NCBI RefSeq assembly: GCF_000247695.1
Contig: NW_004624801.1
Location: 4,520,833-4,584,832 of the forward strand
DNA: 64,000 bases
Direction of reading: 5' to 3'
Source: Heterocephalus glaber
Taxonomy: Eukaryota; Chordata; Mammalia; Rodentia; Bathyergidae
The notes beneath the pieces were generated by a model. It was not told where the DNA came from. It did no database searches and saw only the letters and a list, made by a program, of their open reading frames with translations. How positions within the stretch are numbered: the stretch's first letter is position 1; the number at the start of each line of letters is the position of its first letter. Made by a program: the position numbers and the translations under genes. Of this stretch, positions 56,001-64,000 are shown piece by piece.

Positions 56001-59000
56001 CCAGCCACCCAGTAGCAGGAGAGAGGAACACACCTCATGGACTGCAAGACTGTGGTTTACAGCCAGGAACTCTCACCCTCAGTTTTTTGGTTTGGTTTGG
56101 TTTGGTTTGGTTTGGTTTGGTTTGGTTTGGTTTGATACTGGGGATCGAACTCGCCCTCACCCTCGATTTTTTAATAAAACTTTTAAAAGAAAGTTTTTTA
56201 AAAGAAACCATCTTTAAAAGATGGTTTTTAATAAAAAGAGGGTTCCACAAGGTAGTTCCAGTGCAGCTAGAAGCCTGACAGAAATCTTGTGGCAGTAGCT
56301 CCTGACAGGCCTCCCTCCTCCTGTACAAAGGGTGATTGAAACCCATAGTGAATGTTTAAATCTTTTAAAGCATATTAATTACAGTAAGAATGATGGTGTA
56401 AGTGTGTTCGAAGCAAGGGCAAGTATTTTGAGGGAAAATTATGGCACTGTGTCTTTTACTGTAATGATTTTTATTTAAACATTCACCATATATTTTTATC
56501 ATGTCTCGATACTTGTGTTGAATACAGTCCCCAAAATTTGTGTCCACTCAGAGCCTGTGAATGTGACCTATTTAGAAATAAGGTCTTTGAGGTGTAATTA
56601 AGCTAAGACAAAGTCACACTGGACAAGGGTGATTCCTAATCCAATGACTGTTATCCTCACAGAGAGATTTAACTTTTTTTTGGTTTATTTTTGGTACTGG
56701 GGATTGAACTTGGGTCCTTGGACTTGCACAGCAGGCGGCGAAACCACTGAGCTAAATCCCCGGCCCATCCTCACAGAGAGAAATGTGGGCATGGGCCAGG
56801 GATGTAGCTCCGTGGTGCTGCGCCACACCTGCCTGGAAAGCACAAGGTCCTGCATTTGATCCCCTGGACAGGGGCGGGGGGGCAGGGGACACAGGGAGCA
56901 GTCAGGTCACAGCAGAGAAAGAGACTGGAGTGGTGCAACTGGCAGCCACCAGAAGCTAAAAGACAGGCTTGGGACAGATTCTCCCTTCAATACTTCAGAC
57001 TGTGAGTCTTTAAAGACCTTGTTAAGGTTCAATGAGGTCCTTGAGGGTAGGCCCTAACCTGGTGTGACTGGTCACAGACGCCCAAAGGGGCAGACCCTGT
57101 GAGGACCCAGGAGGAAGATGGCTACTGTGGTGGTTAAACTCAAGTGAGTCAACTTGATTGGCCTGGGAGCCACCTAGGGGATTAGTACAAGGAAAGCACA
57201 CTTCTGGGTGTGTCTGCGTGGGTTGTGGAGGTTGAACTATGTATCTGGTCCCTCACCCCTTCCTCTTTCGCACTGTTCCCTTGATCCCTTTCCCATCCAC
57301 CATGTAAAAAGCATCTTCACTTCATCATGATGGTTCAGCCTTGGCACCAGCTGACTACGCACTGAATCCCCTGAAACCATAAGTTAAATCAAACCTCCCC
57401 TCCTTTAAGTTTTGGGTGTCGGGTATTGTGTCTCAGTGACAGGAAAACTGACTAATACAGCCATTTACAAGGAAAGGAGGGAGACCTCGGGAGACACTGA
57501 CACTTTGAGCTTGGATTCCTGGCACCCAGAATTTTGGGGAAAATACATTTCTGTTTTTAAGCCCCCAGCCTGTTGTGCTTTATTTTGGCAGCCCTAGTAA
57601 ATGAATGAAAGAACTCTTACTCATCACTGAAGTGGTAGAAGTATGAAGGATAAAATTCTCAATTAATTATATCAACTAATGGTTACATTGATTATCTTGA
57701 GATTGTAATTGCCTTGAGGGCAAATGCCTTGATTATCTTGGTCATCCTTATGCCCCGTTGTGTTCCTTAAAATAGGAATAGGTGTGAGTGGATGCTAAGT
57801 AACTATTTCTTGAGTAAGCAAATGAATTATCCATCTTGTGCTAATCAAAGGCCTTAATAAAGCTTAGATTAATAAAATGATGAAACTACTTAGCTGTTAT
57901 TTATTTTTTTAAAAACAGGGGGCAAATGGGAGAGGGGGAAGAGAAAGAGTCCCTGGTGGTGAAAAGATTAAGGATCTGCCATGGGGATTTTGTGGCAAGG
58001 TCCCAGCAATAAAAGACCTTGCCAGTTCTAAAAGCAAAGTCAAGGGGGTCAAGGAAAGTGAAAGAAGGAAATGAAAGAAGCTTCTTGGCTTCTAGAAAGC
58101 CTTTTGACTGCAGATGCCATGGAAGGGTGCTAAGGAGCATGAACCAAGCTCTGGAGTTCAAATACTTCCATCCAAACTCCAGAGCACCCCCCACCAAAGA
58201 AGTGACCAAGACTCAGTTTCTTCTTCTGTAAAATGGGAACATTAGGCTGGATGTGGTGGTGCATACCTACAATCCCAACATTCTGCGAGGATAATGAAAG
58301 AGAATTACACATTGGAGCCCAGCCTGGGCATCTTAGTGACTTAGTGACATAATGAGACCCTGTCTCAAAAAGCAAAAATTGTTGTAAAGGGCTGAGGATG
58401 TAGCTCAGTGGAGAGCCCCTGTATTTGTTCCCTACTACTACCAAAGAAAAGGAACATTCATGTCTACCCATTTCTCTTCATGGGTGGTCTTGGGCCAGGT
58501 CAAAGAAAATAATGACAAGAAAGCCCTTCATAAGCTCTAGAGACCTGAACTACCAGTGTCACTGGGCTTGCCATCACAGTACTTAGGGGAAATGGGACTT
58601 CCCCCAAGCCCTTGTTGGCGACACAGAAGTTGAACCAAGAGCCATCCAGTAGCCCTACCTCTCTGTACTTCTTCACACACACACCACCCACTGTCCTCAC
58701 AGACCACCTACGCCCCCACCTCAAATTGTACATCTAGATCCCCAGAGCCCAGCACACTCCTGCCATGTAAAACTCAGTAAAAGTGGGACACATTCATACA
58801 TACATACATACATACATTAATTAATTAATGAAAACTAGACTTTTCTGTGCTCCAGAATGCAGAATCTATGGGAGCTGAGACCAAGTGAGAAGGTCCCCAA
58901 GATCCTCACCCTCACAAAAGAGCCTCCAGGCCCAGTGCCAAGCTCTAGTTGAGGACTGAGTTTTCAAAGATGTTCCCATTGGAAGGGTTTGGGCCAATTG

Positions 59001-61135
59001 AGCCAGAGAGGACAGCAGCATGGGATCTGGCTTACCTGTCACTGGAATGATAGGAATTGGTTGGAGTCAGGAGGCTTCTGGTCTCTTCTGTGGTGGCTGG
59101 CGCTGTAAATGTGTTCATGGTGGAGACAGAGGTGGTGGGGGCTGTGGTCGGGACTGTGGTGGGCACTGTAGTTGGTGCTTGGCATACAGATCAGATTATA
59201 TGCTACTCTCCTGCCAGCCCTCCCATAGCCCAGGACCTGAGTCTGAGCCTGGAGGAGCATGGGCCACCCCAGCCAGACGTGCTTGGAATAGGGCTGTGTA
59301 CAGGGGTTGTACCCTGTATCATTCATATCCCCAGAGCTTCTAGGAGAGTCCAGAGCCTCCAGGGCAGGTGGGTGAGCACAAGTCCAAAGACAGGGAATAG
59401 GCCTTGGGAGGGCAATAGAGGGCCCAGGAAGAGTCTTGGGATAAGGATAACTGGAGTTCAGCTAGACGTTAAGCAAACCCATTGCTGATGGTCATGCCTC
59501 AGCCAATACCTCTCACCTGGCTCCTTTACCCAGCAAGAACAAGAGCAGAGTGGGAACTTTCATGGTGACTAACATATATCCCACACCAGACTTCTAAGGT
59601 CAGTCAGACTTTTAAAAGAGCTATGTCTACAGGACAGTGATGCTCCCTTGACTCTTAGTACCCCTGACCCTCAGAAGGCCCAGCTGATGCAGCCACATGA
59701 GATGGCTCTGCTGAGGCTGCGCTTAGTGGCTCCAATGCTCTGGGGGTTCTGGAGTAAACCACCCCAGATTGACCAAAACAGTGACGCCAACTGTCTCCTT
59801 GTGCTGTGGAACCCATAGTGCACAGATCCCATTTCATTGAATGGCTTTGAGGTCTTTGTCAAAGAGCAAATTTGAATTATTTACGGATTTGGCTTTCTGT
59901 TCTGTTGATTAATTTATCCTTCCCTGAACAAAAATGATAGCTTTCAGGAAGGCCTTTACTTCAAGCTAGATATGAAGCTCCAATAACAGAGACACCTCCC
60001 TCCCTGGGGGTACAGTATTTTCAAGACCAGTGCAAGTTCTCATTGTGCCAATGAGAACAGGAGCAGAGACTCCCAGACTGGCAAGGGCCCTGACAATGGT
60101 GATACTGGCTTCACACCCCCAGGGATGCTAGAGCTGGTGTTGCCTGTTTGAGAGGCAGCAGAAACAGACCCTGAGAGAGAAAATCCTCCAAACCAAGGCA
60201 CTGGGACCTCGAGCTAACCCTTCCAGGAATGTCTGCATCCTAGAAGGACTTGGAAAGAGAATGAAATTAAGCTCAAAGGTACAATGGCTCCAAGAGGGGT
60301 TTCAGGCACCAGGAATGCAGCTGTTTCACTGTGAAGGTTTTCCAGCCCTCAGAAATAAGACCACAGCGCCAGACAACACAGGGTAAGAACAGCAGTTGTG
60401 AAAGCTGAGCTCCCCAAAGAGCAGGTTATCCTCAGGCACTGAAGTCCCAAGAAAGAAGTGGCAGGGATTGGGATCTCTGGGAACCATGGAAGAGGATCTC
60501 TTTAGCCCAAGGACTGAAATAGGGGACCACCATGTTGTCCTCTATGGGCAATAGACCCAGGACTGAGCTGTGCAGTGAGGAAAACATGCCTGGGAAGGCT
60601 TAATCCTGAGTTGGAAAAGACCTTGGGACCCGGGAGTATTCAAGAGAAGCTCTTCCCTTCCCAATCCCAAGTGCCCATTCGAGGTTCTATGAGACCTCAG
60701 GACTCAACCCCGTTCTGTGACCAGTCACTCTGAGTGACAATTAATTCACTTATGTGGGACCCCGGGGACACAACCACACATATACACTTTTACCTGGGTC
60801 AATGGTCACTTTAACTTGGACCCCAAGGTCAGATCCAGTTCTTTCAATCCCACACCAGTAACCGTCAGCATCATCTCCCCTGAGATCCTCCATGGTTACA
60901 CTGAACATGAGATTTTTCTGGTAGTCCCTGATGGACAAACGCTCCTCCTTCACCTCCTTCTCTGATCCATTGGTTTTAATCAGGATCCTGCAGCTACTCC
61001 AGACAGCTCCTCGACACCACCACTTCGTGTAGGTCTTCCACATGGAGGTATAACGACATTGCACAGTCAGTGAGCCCCGCTCCAGGCCACTCACTGTCTC
61101 TGGCCCAGTGATATCCTTCCAGGCAGCAGAGAAGC
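52904..61135 (-). CDS. CD300LF: CD300LF (CMRF35-like molecule 1), exons 2-7, gene partial at 5' end
   Basis: Inhibitory single-pass myeloid receptor of the CD300 family. It binds phospholipids/ceramide-type ligands and recruits SHP phosphatases through ITIMs; the mouse orthologue is also known as the murine norovirus receptor. Six exons join in frame: 60794-61135, 59036-59177, 55630-55730, 53991-54013, 53536-53661, 52904-53047 (phases 1, 1, 2, 1, 0, 0), all with AG/GT borders, totalling 878 coding bases to the TAG. The predicted product is IgV, Thr/Pro-rich stalk, transmembrane helix, and a tail with ITIM-like LCYANL, ISYASL and TEYTSI. With about 14 missing signal-peptide residues it would be near 306 residues; human is about 290. 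The signal-peptide exon was not found in the remaining 2.9 kb and is inferred to lie beyond the right edge. No frameshift or stop was seen. It lies antisense in RAB37 intron 1. Confidence 0.93.
53536..53661 (-). CDS. CD300LF: CD300LF exon 6: first ITIM
   Basis: 126 bases, phase 0 to 0, acceptor TTCTCACCTGCAG, donor ATG|GTGTGT. It encodes PVEGDLCYANLSMHQPGTSW, then QKPSTKSSSAQANQGEVECV and IM. LCYANL is the ITIM. The position that is Tyr in the human EYVTM motif is Cys (TGT) here, so the YxxM motif is lost. Confidence 0.92.
53991..54013 (-). CDS. CD300LF: CD300LF exon 5: 23-base microexon
   Basis: Acceptor GTTTTTGTCTTTTAG and donor CAG|GTAAGAG are both strong. With the G from exon 4 it reads AAALSSEQ, aligning with the human AAGMSPEQ section of the tail. 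It enters in phase 1 and leaves in phase 0, which fits both neighbours. Confidence 0.85.
55630..55730 (-). CDS. CD300LF: CD300LF exon 4: transmembrane helix
   Basis: 101 bases, phase 2 to phase 1, acceptor CTCTGTTTGTAG, donor AAAG|GTGAGAG. It encodes YSIIDLRVLLPLIFAVLLLV then LVAASLLAWRMMK: a hydrophobic helix without a charged residue, as expected for an ITIM receptor that does not pair with DAP12, then a basic stop-transfer. Confidence 0.95.
55742..55935 (+). mobile_element. B1-dID dimeric SINE (CD300LF intron)
   Basis: 'gggcatgatggttcacgcct', 'agttcaagtgcagcctgagc', A-rich linker, 'gggatgtagctcaatacaaa'. It begins only about 12 bases from the exon 4 acceptor. Confidence 0.85.
56084..56152 (-). 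mobile_element. 5'-truncated ID SINE with (GGTTT)n tail
   Basis: About 48 bases of TTTGG repeats are the tail, followed by only about 20 bases of ID ('gatactggggatcgaactcg'). Similar CTC[A/G]CCCTC words flank the insertion. Confidence 0.75.
56205..56232. repeat. short palindrome
   Basis: AAACCATCTT, a 3-base spacer, AAGATGGTTT: ten-base perfect arms in an A/T-rich stretch. No function is inferred. Confidence 0.8.
56668..56766 (-). mobile_element. ID SINE with 15-base target duplication
   Basis: 'ggtactggggattgaacttg' to 'gagctaaatccccggccc'. ATCCTCACAGAGAGA flanks it at 56653-56667 and 56767-56781. Confidence 0.93.
56797..56875 (+). mobile_element. ID SINE with G-rich end
   Basis: 'gccagggatgtagctccgtg', 'cctgcatttgatcccctgga', followed by GGGGCGGGGGGGC instead of a clean A tail. 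Confidence 0.8.
57125..57462. mobile_element. LTR-like repeat, reverse of 13925 and 51040 copies
   Basis: 'gagtcaacttgattggcctg', 'cacttctgggtgtgtctgcg', 'ttaaatcaaacctcccctcc', ending 'gacaggaaaactgactaata'. The last part is the reverse complement of the 51040 copy's start. Confidence 0.6.
57690..57830 (+). mobile_element. L2 3' end remnant
   Basis: 'ttgtaattgccttgagggca', 'aactatttcttgagtaagca', 'aatgaat'. Confidence 0.5.
58243..58442 (+). mobile_element. B1-dID dimeric SINE (CD300LF intron)
   Basis: 'aggctggatgtggtggtgca', 'gagcccagcctgggcatctt', 'gctgaggatgtagctcagtg'. Confidence 0.85.
58793..58818. repeat. (CATA)n microsatellite
   Basis: Six CATA units. Confidence 0.85.
59036..59177 (-). 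CDS. CD300LF: CD300LF exon 3: Thr/Pro stalk
   Basis: 142 bases, phase 1 to phase 2, acceptor TATGCCAAG (weak pyrimidine tract), donor CAG|GTAAGC. It encodes a mucin-like stalk with tandem PTTVPTTVPTTAPTT followed by Ser/Thr-rich TSVSTMNTFTAPATTEETRS, an obvious O-glycosylation region. The stalk is longer and more repetitive than the human one as I remember it. Confidence 0.88.
59614..59925 (+). repeat. diverged duplicate block, copy A
   Basis: About 310 bases highly similar by eye to 61501-61780 in the same orientation ('ggagtaaaccaccccagatt', 'gaccaaaacagtgacgccaa'). The right third (from about 59832) is antisense L1 ORF2 ('aggtctttgtcaaagagcaa'). It lies in the intron between exons 3 and 2 of CD300LF. 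Confidence 0.85.
59926..60793. other. CD300LF intron 2, nothing recognised
   Basis: No repeat core or exon recognised between the duplicate block and the IgV exon donor. Confidence 0.35.
60794..61135 (-). CDS. CD300LF: CD300LF exon 2: IgV domain
   Basis: 342 bases, phase 1 to phase 1, acceptor GTGTTTTCCAG and donor G|GTAAAAG. It encodes a full V-set domain: ITGPETVSGLERGSLTVQC (first Ig cysteine at domain residue 27), KWWCRGAVWSSC (cysteines 41 and 49, the extra CD300 disulphide), TNGS (one N-glycosylation sequon), LSIRD, FSVTMEDL and DDADGYWCGIER (second Ig cysteine at 95), then the G strand GVQVKVTIDP. The closest human relative by memory is CD300LF; CD300LB and CD300E are also close in this domain. 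Confidence 0.95.
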
Positions 61136-61500
61136 CTGGAAAACACAAATTCATGACCTGTCACCTCCCACCCCAAGAGCAGGGACACAGCATCCTGCAC
61201 TGAGAAGAGCTTCTAAATCCAAGTGTGTCCTGAATTAAATAAAGGTCAAGGAAGAAAGAGTATACCTTCCCCAAGACAGACCTGTTGTCCTTCAGCATTC
61301 CACCAGGCCCAAAGGCCCAACAAAAATCATACAAAGCACAACTACAGCTCTTAAAAGGAACAAAAGTATTAACACAGCAATAATAGCTTTCTGTCATTCG
61401 CCCTTCTCTACCTCACTATGGTCAATAAATCCAAATATTTTGAGGAGTGCCCTTTTGTAGACATGTTTGTGCTTTGCTGGCTAGGAGGGGAGGAAATAAC

Positions 61501-61780
61501 AGAAGAGCCATGTTCACAGTACAGTGATGTTCCTTCCCTTGACTCTTAGTACCCCTGACCCACATGAGATGGCCGTGCTGAGGCTGTGCTTGATGGTTCT
61601 AATGCTCTGGGGATTCTGGAGTAAACCACCCCAAACTGACCAAAACAGTGATGCCAACTGCCTCTGTGTGCGGTGGAACTCATTTTCTCCACTAAATTGC
61701 TTTGGTGTCTTTGTCAAATAGCAAATTAGTAAAATATTCATGGATTCCTTTCTGTTCCGTTGATTGATTTAGCCTTAGCC
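61501..61780 (+). repeat. diverged duplicate block, copy B
   Basis: Partner of 59614-59925. It starts GAGCCATGTTCACAG and shares the same junction into antisense L1 ('ctttggtgtctttgtcaaat', about 61678). A small indel removes about 25 bases relative to copy A. It lies upstream of the IgV exon, in intron 1. Confidence 0.85.
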
Positions 61781-61855
61781 TTCTTCATGGTAACCCTACA
61801 CTGCTCTGATTACTATAACTTCACTGTAAGGCAAGTACTGTAGACTATGAAGCAG
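61678..61855 (-). mobile_element. LINE-1 ORF2 fragment, antisense
   Basis: 'ggtgtctttgtcaaatagca', 'ctttctgttccgttgattga' and 'gctctgattactataacttc' are reverse-complement L1 ORF2 landmarks. It extends further right than the L1 part of copy A. Confidence 0.7.
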
Positions 61856-61856
61856 C

Positions 61857-61857
<1 letters not shown>

Positions 61858-61889
<32 letters not shown>

Positions 61890-61963
61890 GGTACCAGGGA
61901 TCAAACTCAGGTCCTTCTGCTTGTGAGGCAGGCGGCGGAACCACTGAGCTAAATCCCTGGCCC
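61858..61963 (-). mobile_element. ID SINE
   Basis: CTTTT tail complement, TTGGTACCAGGGATCAAACTC, 'actgagctaaatccctggcc'. Confidence 0.92.
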
Positions 61964-62345
61964 TAGAAAATTTTTATTAGCACATGTTCGTGGTACATAA
62001 TGATTACATTCATCGTGGGGAATTGGTGCCTGTACATAACAAACTCATCTTAATTCCTTTTACTTCCTCTTCTCTTCCTCTCATCTCCATCTATCTCTTG
62101 GTACCTTTTCCATTTGCAAAAAAATCTAGCTCTCTGTTTCCTATTATCTATCTACTTGCTCTTTAAATTTTTTTACACTTTGGGTTTCTCATATAAGAGA
62201 AACCATGTAATATTTAAGCTTGCGTCTGATTTATAGTAGTTCACTTAATAGTATGTTTTCAAGGTGTCTCCATTTTTCTACGAATGACTCAAATTTATCC
62301 TGCTTTAGAGCAGAGTAGTACTTCATTGTGTATAAATATATAAAT
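61964..62345 (-). mobile_element. LINE-1 3' end, antisense
   Basis: 'tagcacatgttcgtggtaca', 'gggaattggtgcctgtacat', 'aggtgtctccatttttctac', 'gcagagtagtacttcattgt' mark a lineage-type L1 3' end. Confidence 0.75.
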
Positions 62346-62696
62346 TGTGTATAAATACCATATTTAGGAAGGATTTATTGAGAGAAAGACAGCTCCTAAG
62401 AGAGACAGAAGGGGTGACATAGGGGGAATAGATGTTATTCCCACCATGCTAGATGTCAGATATGCCACGTTTGTCTAAGGAACAACAGAGGTTAAGAGTA
62501 GGAAAATTTATTGGGGAACAAGAATAGAAAGTAAGAATTGGGAATAAGAATAGCTCCTGGGAGACAGGAGGGGTCTCAAATGGGTTCCAACTTTTCTTAA
62601 GATATACATTTGTCTTGTTTGTTCTTTTATTTTCTCACCTTTGAAAGATGTAAGATACAGGAAAATGTTTATTTGCAAGCATGATTTTTTTAAATG
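62346..62696. other. CD300LF intron 1, imperfect internal repeat
   Basis: Two similar segments ('gatttattgagagaaagaca / gctcctaagagagacagaag' and 'aatttattggggaacaag ... gctcctgggagacaggagg') about 115-170 bases apart; otherwise nothing recognised. Confidence 0.4.
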
Positions 62697-62880
62697 GCCA
62701 GAGACAGGTGCACACCTGTAATCCCAGCACTTTGAGAGGCTGAGGTAGGAAGATAGAAAGTTTGAGGGCAACCTGTCCAACTCAGTGACTTAGCGAGAGC
62801 ATATTACAAAACTTAAAAATTTAAAAGGGCTGGAGATGTCGTTCATGCAAAGGCCCTGGGTTCAAGACCCGGTACTGCAC
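62697..62880 (+). mobile_element. B1-dID dimeric SINE
   Basis: 'gagacaggtgcacacctgta', 'ctgaggtaggaagatagaaa', 'gggctggagatgtcgttcat', 'gttcaagacccggtactgca'. Confidence 0.88.
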
Positions 62881-63299
62881 TCCAAACAAAGCTGTCCAGT
62901 GATGCTAGGCCATAGTACCAAAGAGACTTTGGGAAGTGGTATGGGTCCGGAAGACCTGCAGGGAAGAGGATCCGTGTCAGGCCCACCCTCAGTCTCAGTG
63001 CAGCCCACGGTCCTCATGTAAGAAACAGGCTCTGTGATTTCAGATCTTTTCATTTCTTTGGACTCACCAGAAATCTAGATTTTGGGTGAAACCTCTCCTT
63101 TTGTAAACATGAGGGGAAAAAAAACCACGCACAATCAAATGTAGGTCACACAAACCCATCCAAGAGCTGAGTCTCACTCTCGGTACTCAGCTCTGTGCTC
63201 ATGTGTGAAGTTCTTTTCTATCATTTTTTGTCAATGTGTGATGCTAGAGAAATGCCAGTATCTCAAGATGAATCTGGTAGATTTTCTTTTTTAAAAAAG
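62881..63299. other. CD300LF intron 1, nothing recognised
   Basis: No signal-peptide exon or repeat core recognised. Confidence 0.35.
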
Positions 63300-63378
63300 T
63301 TTTCCCATACAGGGTGTAAAACACAGGACTTCACACATGCTAAGCAAGCACTCTACTGCTGAGCTACGACTCCAGCCA
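63300..63378 (-). mobile_element. ID SINE, diverged
   Basis: 'catgctaagcaagcactcta', 'ctgctgagctacgactccag'. Confidence 0.8.
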
Positions 63379-63479
63379 ATTTCCATACATTTTAGGCTCT
63401 CGAAACACAACATAAATAGAGCAAAGGAATTTTGCTTCTTTAGACTCTTAAAACACTATCTACAAAACTATCTGGCAAT

Positions 63480-63905
63480 AGGGTCTTTATTGGGGTAAAT
63501 TCTTTGGTATTTTTTTCCTGAGATTATCAGTCTAGTCAGGTTTTTTACTTGCTCTTGAATCAATTGCATTGACTTATGTTTTTTCCCCAGAAAAAGTGAT
63601 CTGTTTCATAGAGTATATATTGGCATAGGGCATAATAATTATAAAGTATCCCTTTGAATTACATTTTTCACATATTGTAATTATTCATTTTAATTACATG
63701 TACTATTTTATTTTTAGTGATTACCTGTGCCAGAAGATTTAACTCATAATTGTTTCTTCTCCTTTCTCCCACATCAGAATTTAATTGGTAAATGTTGCTA
63801 TTTTATTTTCTAAATTATTAATTTCTCATATCTGTAATTTTCTTCCTCTTATTTCCTTTGGATTACTACTTTTTATCTTTTTGCTATGCCAATTTACTAT
63901 GTTAA
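63480..63905 (-). mobile_element. probable degenerate LINE-1, antisense
   Basis: AT-rich, with weak reverse L1 ORF2 character ('attaatttctcatatctgta', 'ctattttattttctaaatta'). The call is tentative. Confidence 0.35.
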
Positions 63906-63912
63906 AAACTAT

Positions 63913-64000
63913 GAGGGGCCGGGGATTTAGCTCAGTGGTTTCGCCACCTGCTGTGCAAGAGCAAGGACCTGAGTTCGATCCCAGGTACCAAAAAAAAAAA
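63913..64000 (+). mobile_element. ID SINE at window edge
   Basis: 'gggccggggatttagctcag', 'ttcgccacctgctgtgcaag', 'gagttcgatcccaggtacca', A tail cut by the window end. It is one of the least diverged copies and a good reference for the local subfamily. Confidence 0.95.

Larger units (their letters stand above)
56510..57620 (+). mobile_element. MaLR-like LTR remnant carrying three later insertions
   Basis: Pieces of one old repeat: 'gaatgtgacctatttagaaa', 'aaggtctttgaggtgtaatt', 'attcctaatccaatgactgt', then 'ggcagccaccagaagctaaa', and the end 'tacatttctgtttttaagcc ... ttggcagccctagtaaatga'. It is interrupted at 56668-56766, 56797-56875 and 57125-57462. Confidence 0.6.

Noticed and set aside
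3103..64000. tRNA genes suggested by A/B-box-like sequences
   Set aside because: All are ID or B1-dID SINEs with A tails and, in several cases, target duplications. None keeps a foldable acceptor stem without the SINE tail.
61136..64000. CD300LF signal-peptide exon within the right edge
   Set aside because: No minus-strand Met plus Leu-rich run with a phase-1 GT donor was found; the interval is mostly L1 and SINEs.

Overview
This window is mammalian nuclear DNA, and the repeats point to a rodent. It carries many short tRNA-derived ID-type SINEs (the body resembles tRNA-Ala: GGGATTTAGCTCAGTGGT, then a TTCGATC box, then an A tail). It also has 7SL-derived B1 monomers and B1+ID dimers of the B1-dID kind known from squirrel-, dormouse- and beaver-related rodents. 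Old MIR, L2, L1 and MaLR remnants form the background. No Muridae-specific repeats are obvious; a beaver-like (Castorimorpha) or other non-murid rodent fits best, but species is inference. Coding density is very low, and nearly all open reading frames are chance frames or sit in repeats.

The genes place the window in the segment orthologous to human 17q25.1 (CD300 cluster - RAB37 - CD300LF). From left to right: 1-33 kb holds no intact gene. It contains a dead CD300-family immunoglobulin-V exon on the minus strand (4642-4957), many repeats, a solo LTR (about 12.9-13.4 kb), U6- and U2-derived snRNA fragments, and a processed pseudogene of the orphan receptor GPR160 (27.4-28.9 kb, minus). At 32.7-33.3 kb a CpG island contains the first coding exon of RAB37 on the plus strand (24 codons, phase 0, ending in a GT donor). 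The remaining RAB37 exons are not in the window, so everything to the right lies in its first intron. From 52.9 to 61.1 kb, antisense inside that intron, is CD300LF: six coding exons with clean splice sites (IgV, Thr/Pro stalk, transmembrane, a 23-base exon, two ITIM-bearing cytoplasmic exons and the stop). Only the signal-peptide exon is missing, presumably beyond the right edge.

Functionally, CD300LF is an inhibitory, lipid-sensing myeloid receptor and RAB37 is a secretory-granule small GTPase. They share a locus but are transcribed from opposite strands. Compared with the human protein as I recall it, the CD300LF tail keeps three ITIM-like tyrosines but both YxxM (PI3-kinase) motifs are altered.

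The most interesting non-genic signals are: (i) a roughly 94-base retrocopy of only the R region of an LTR, with A-tail and 13-base target duplication (41.87-41.99 kb), related to the LTR at 13 kb; (ii) a diverged duplicate block on each side of the CD300LF IgV exon; (iii) a U6-L1 chimera-like insertion; (iv) the CD300 fossil exon. There is one 100-base assembly gap (42140-42239). I found no convincing wholly novel system; the novelty is in retroelement structure and CD300 family turnover.
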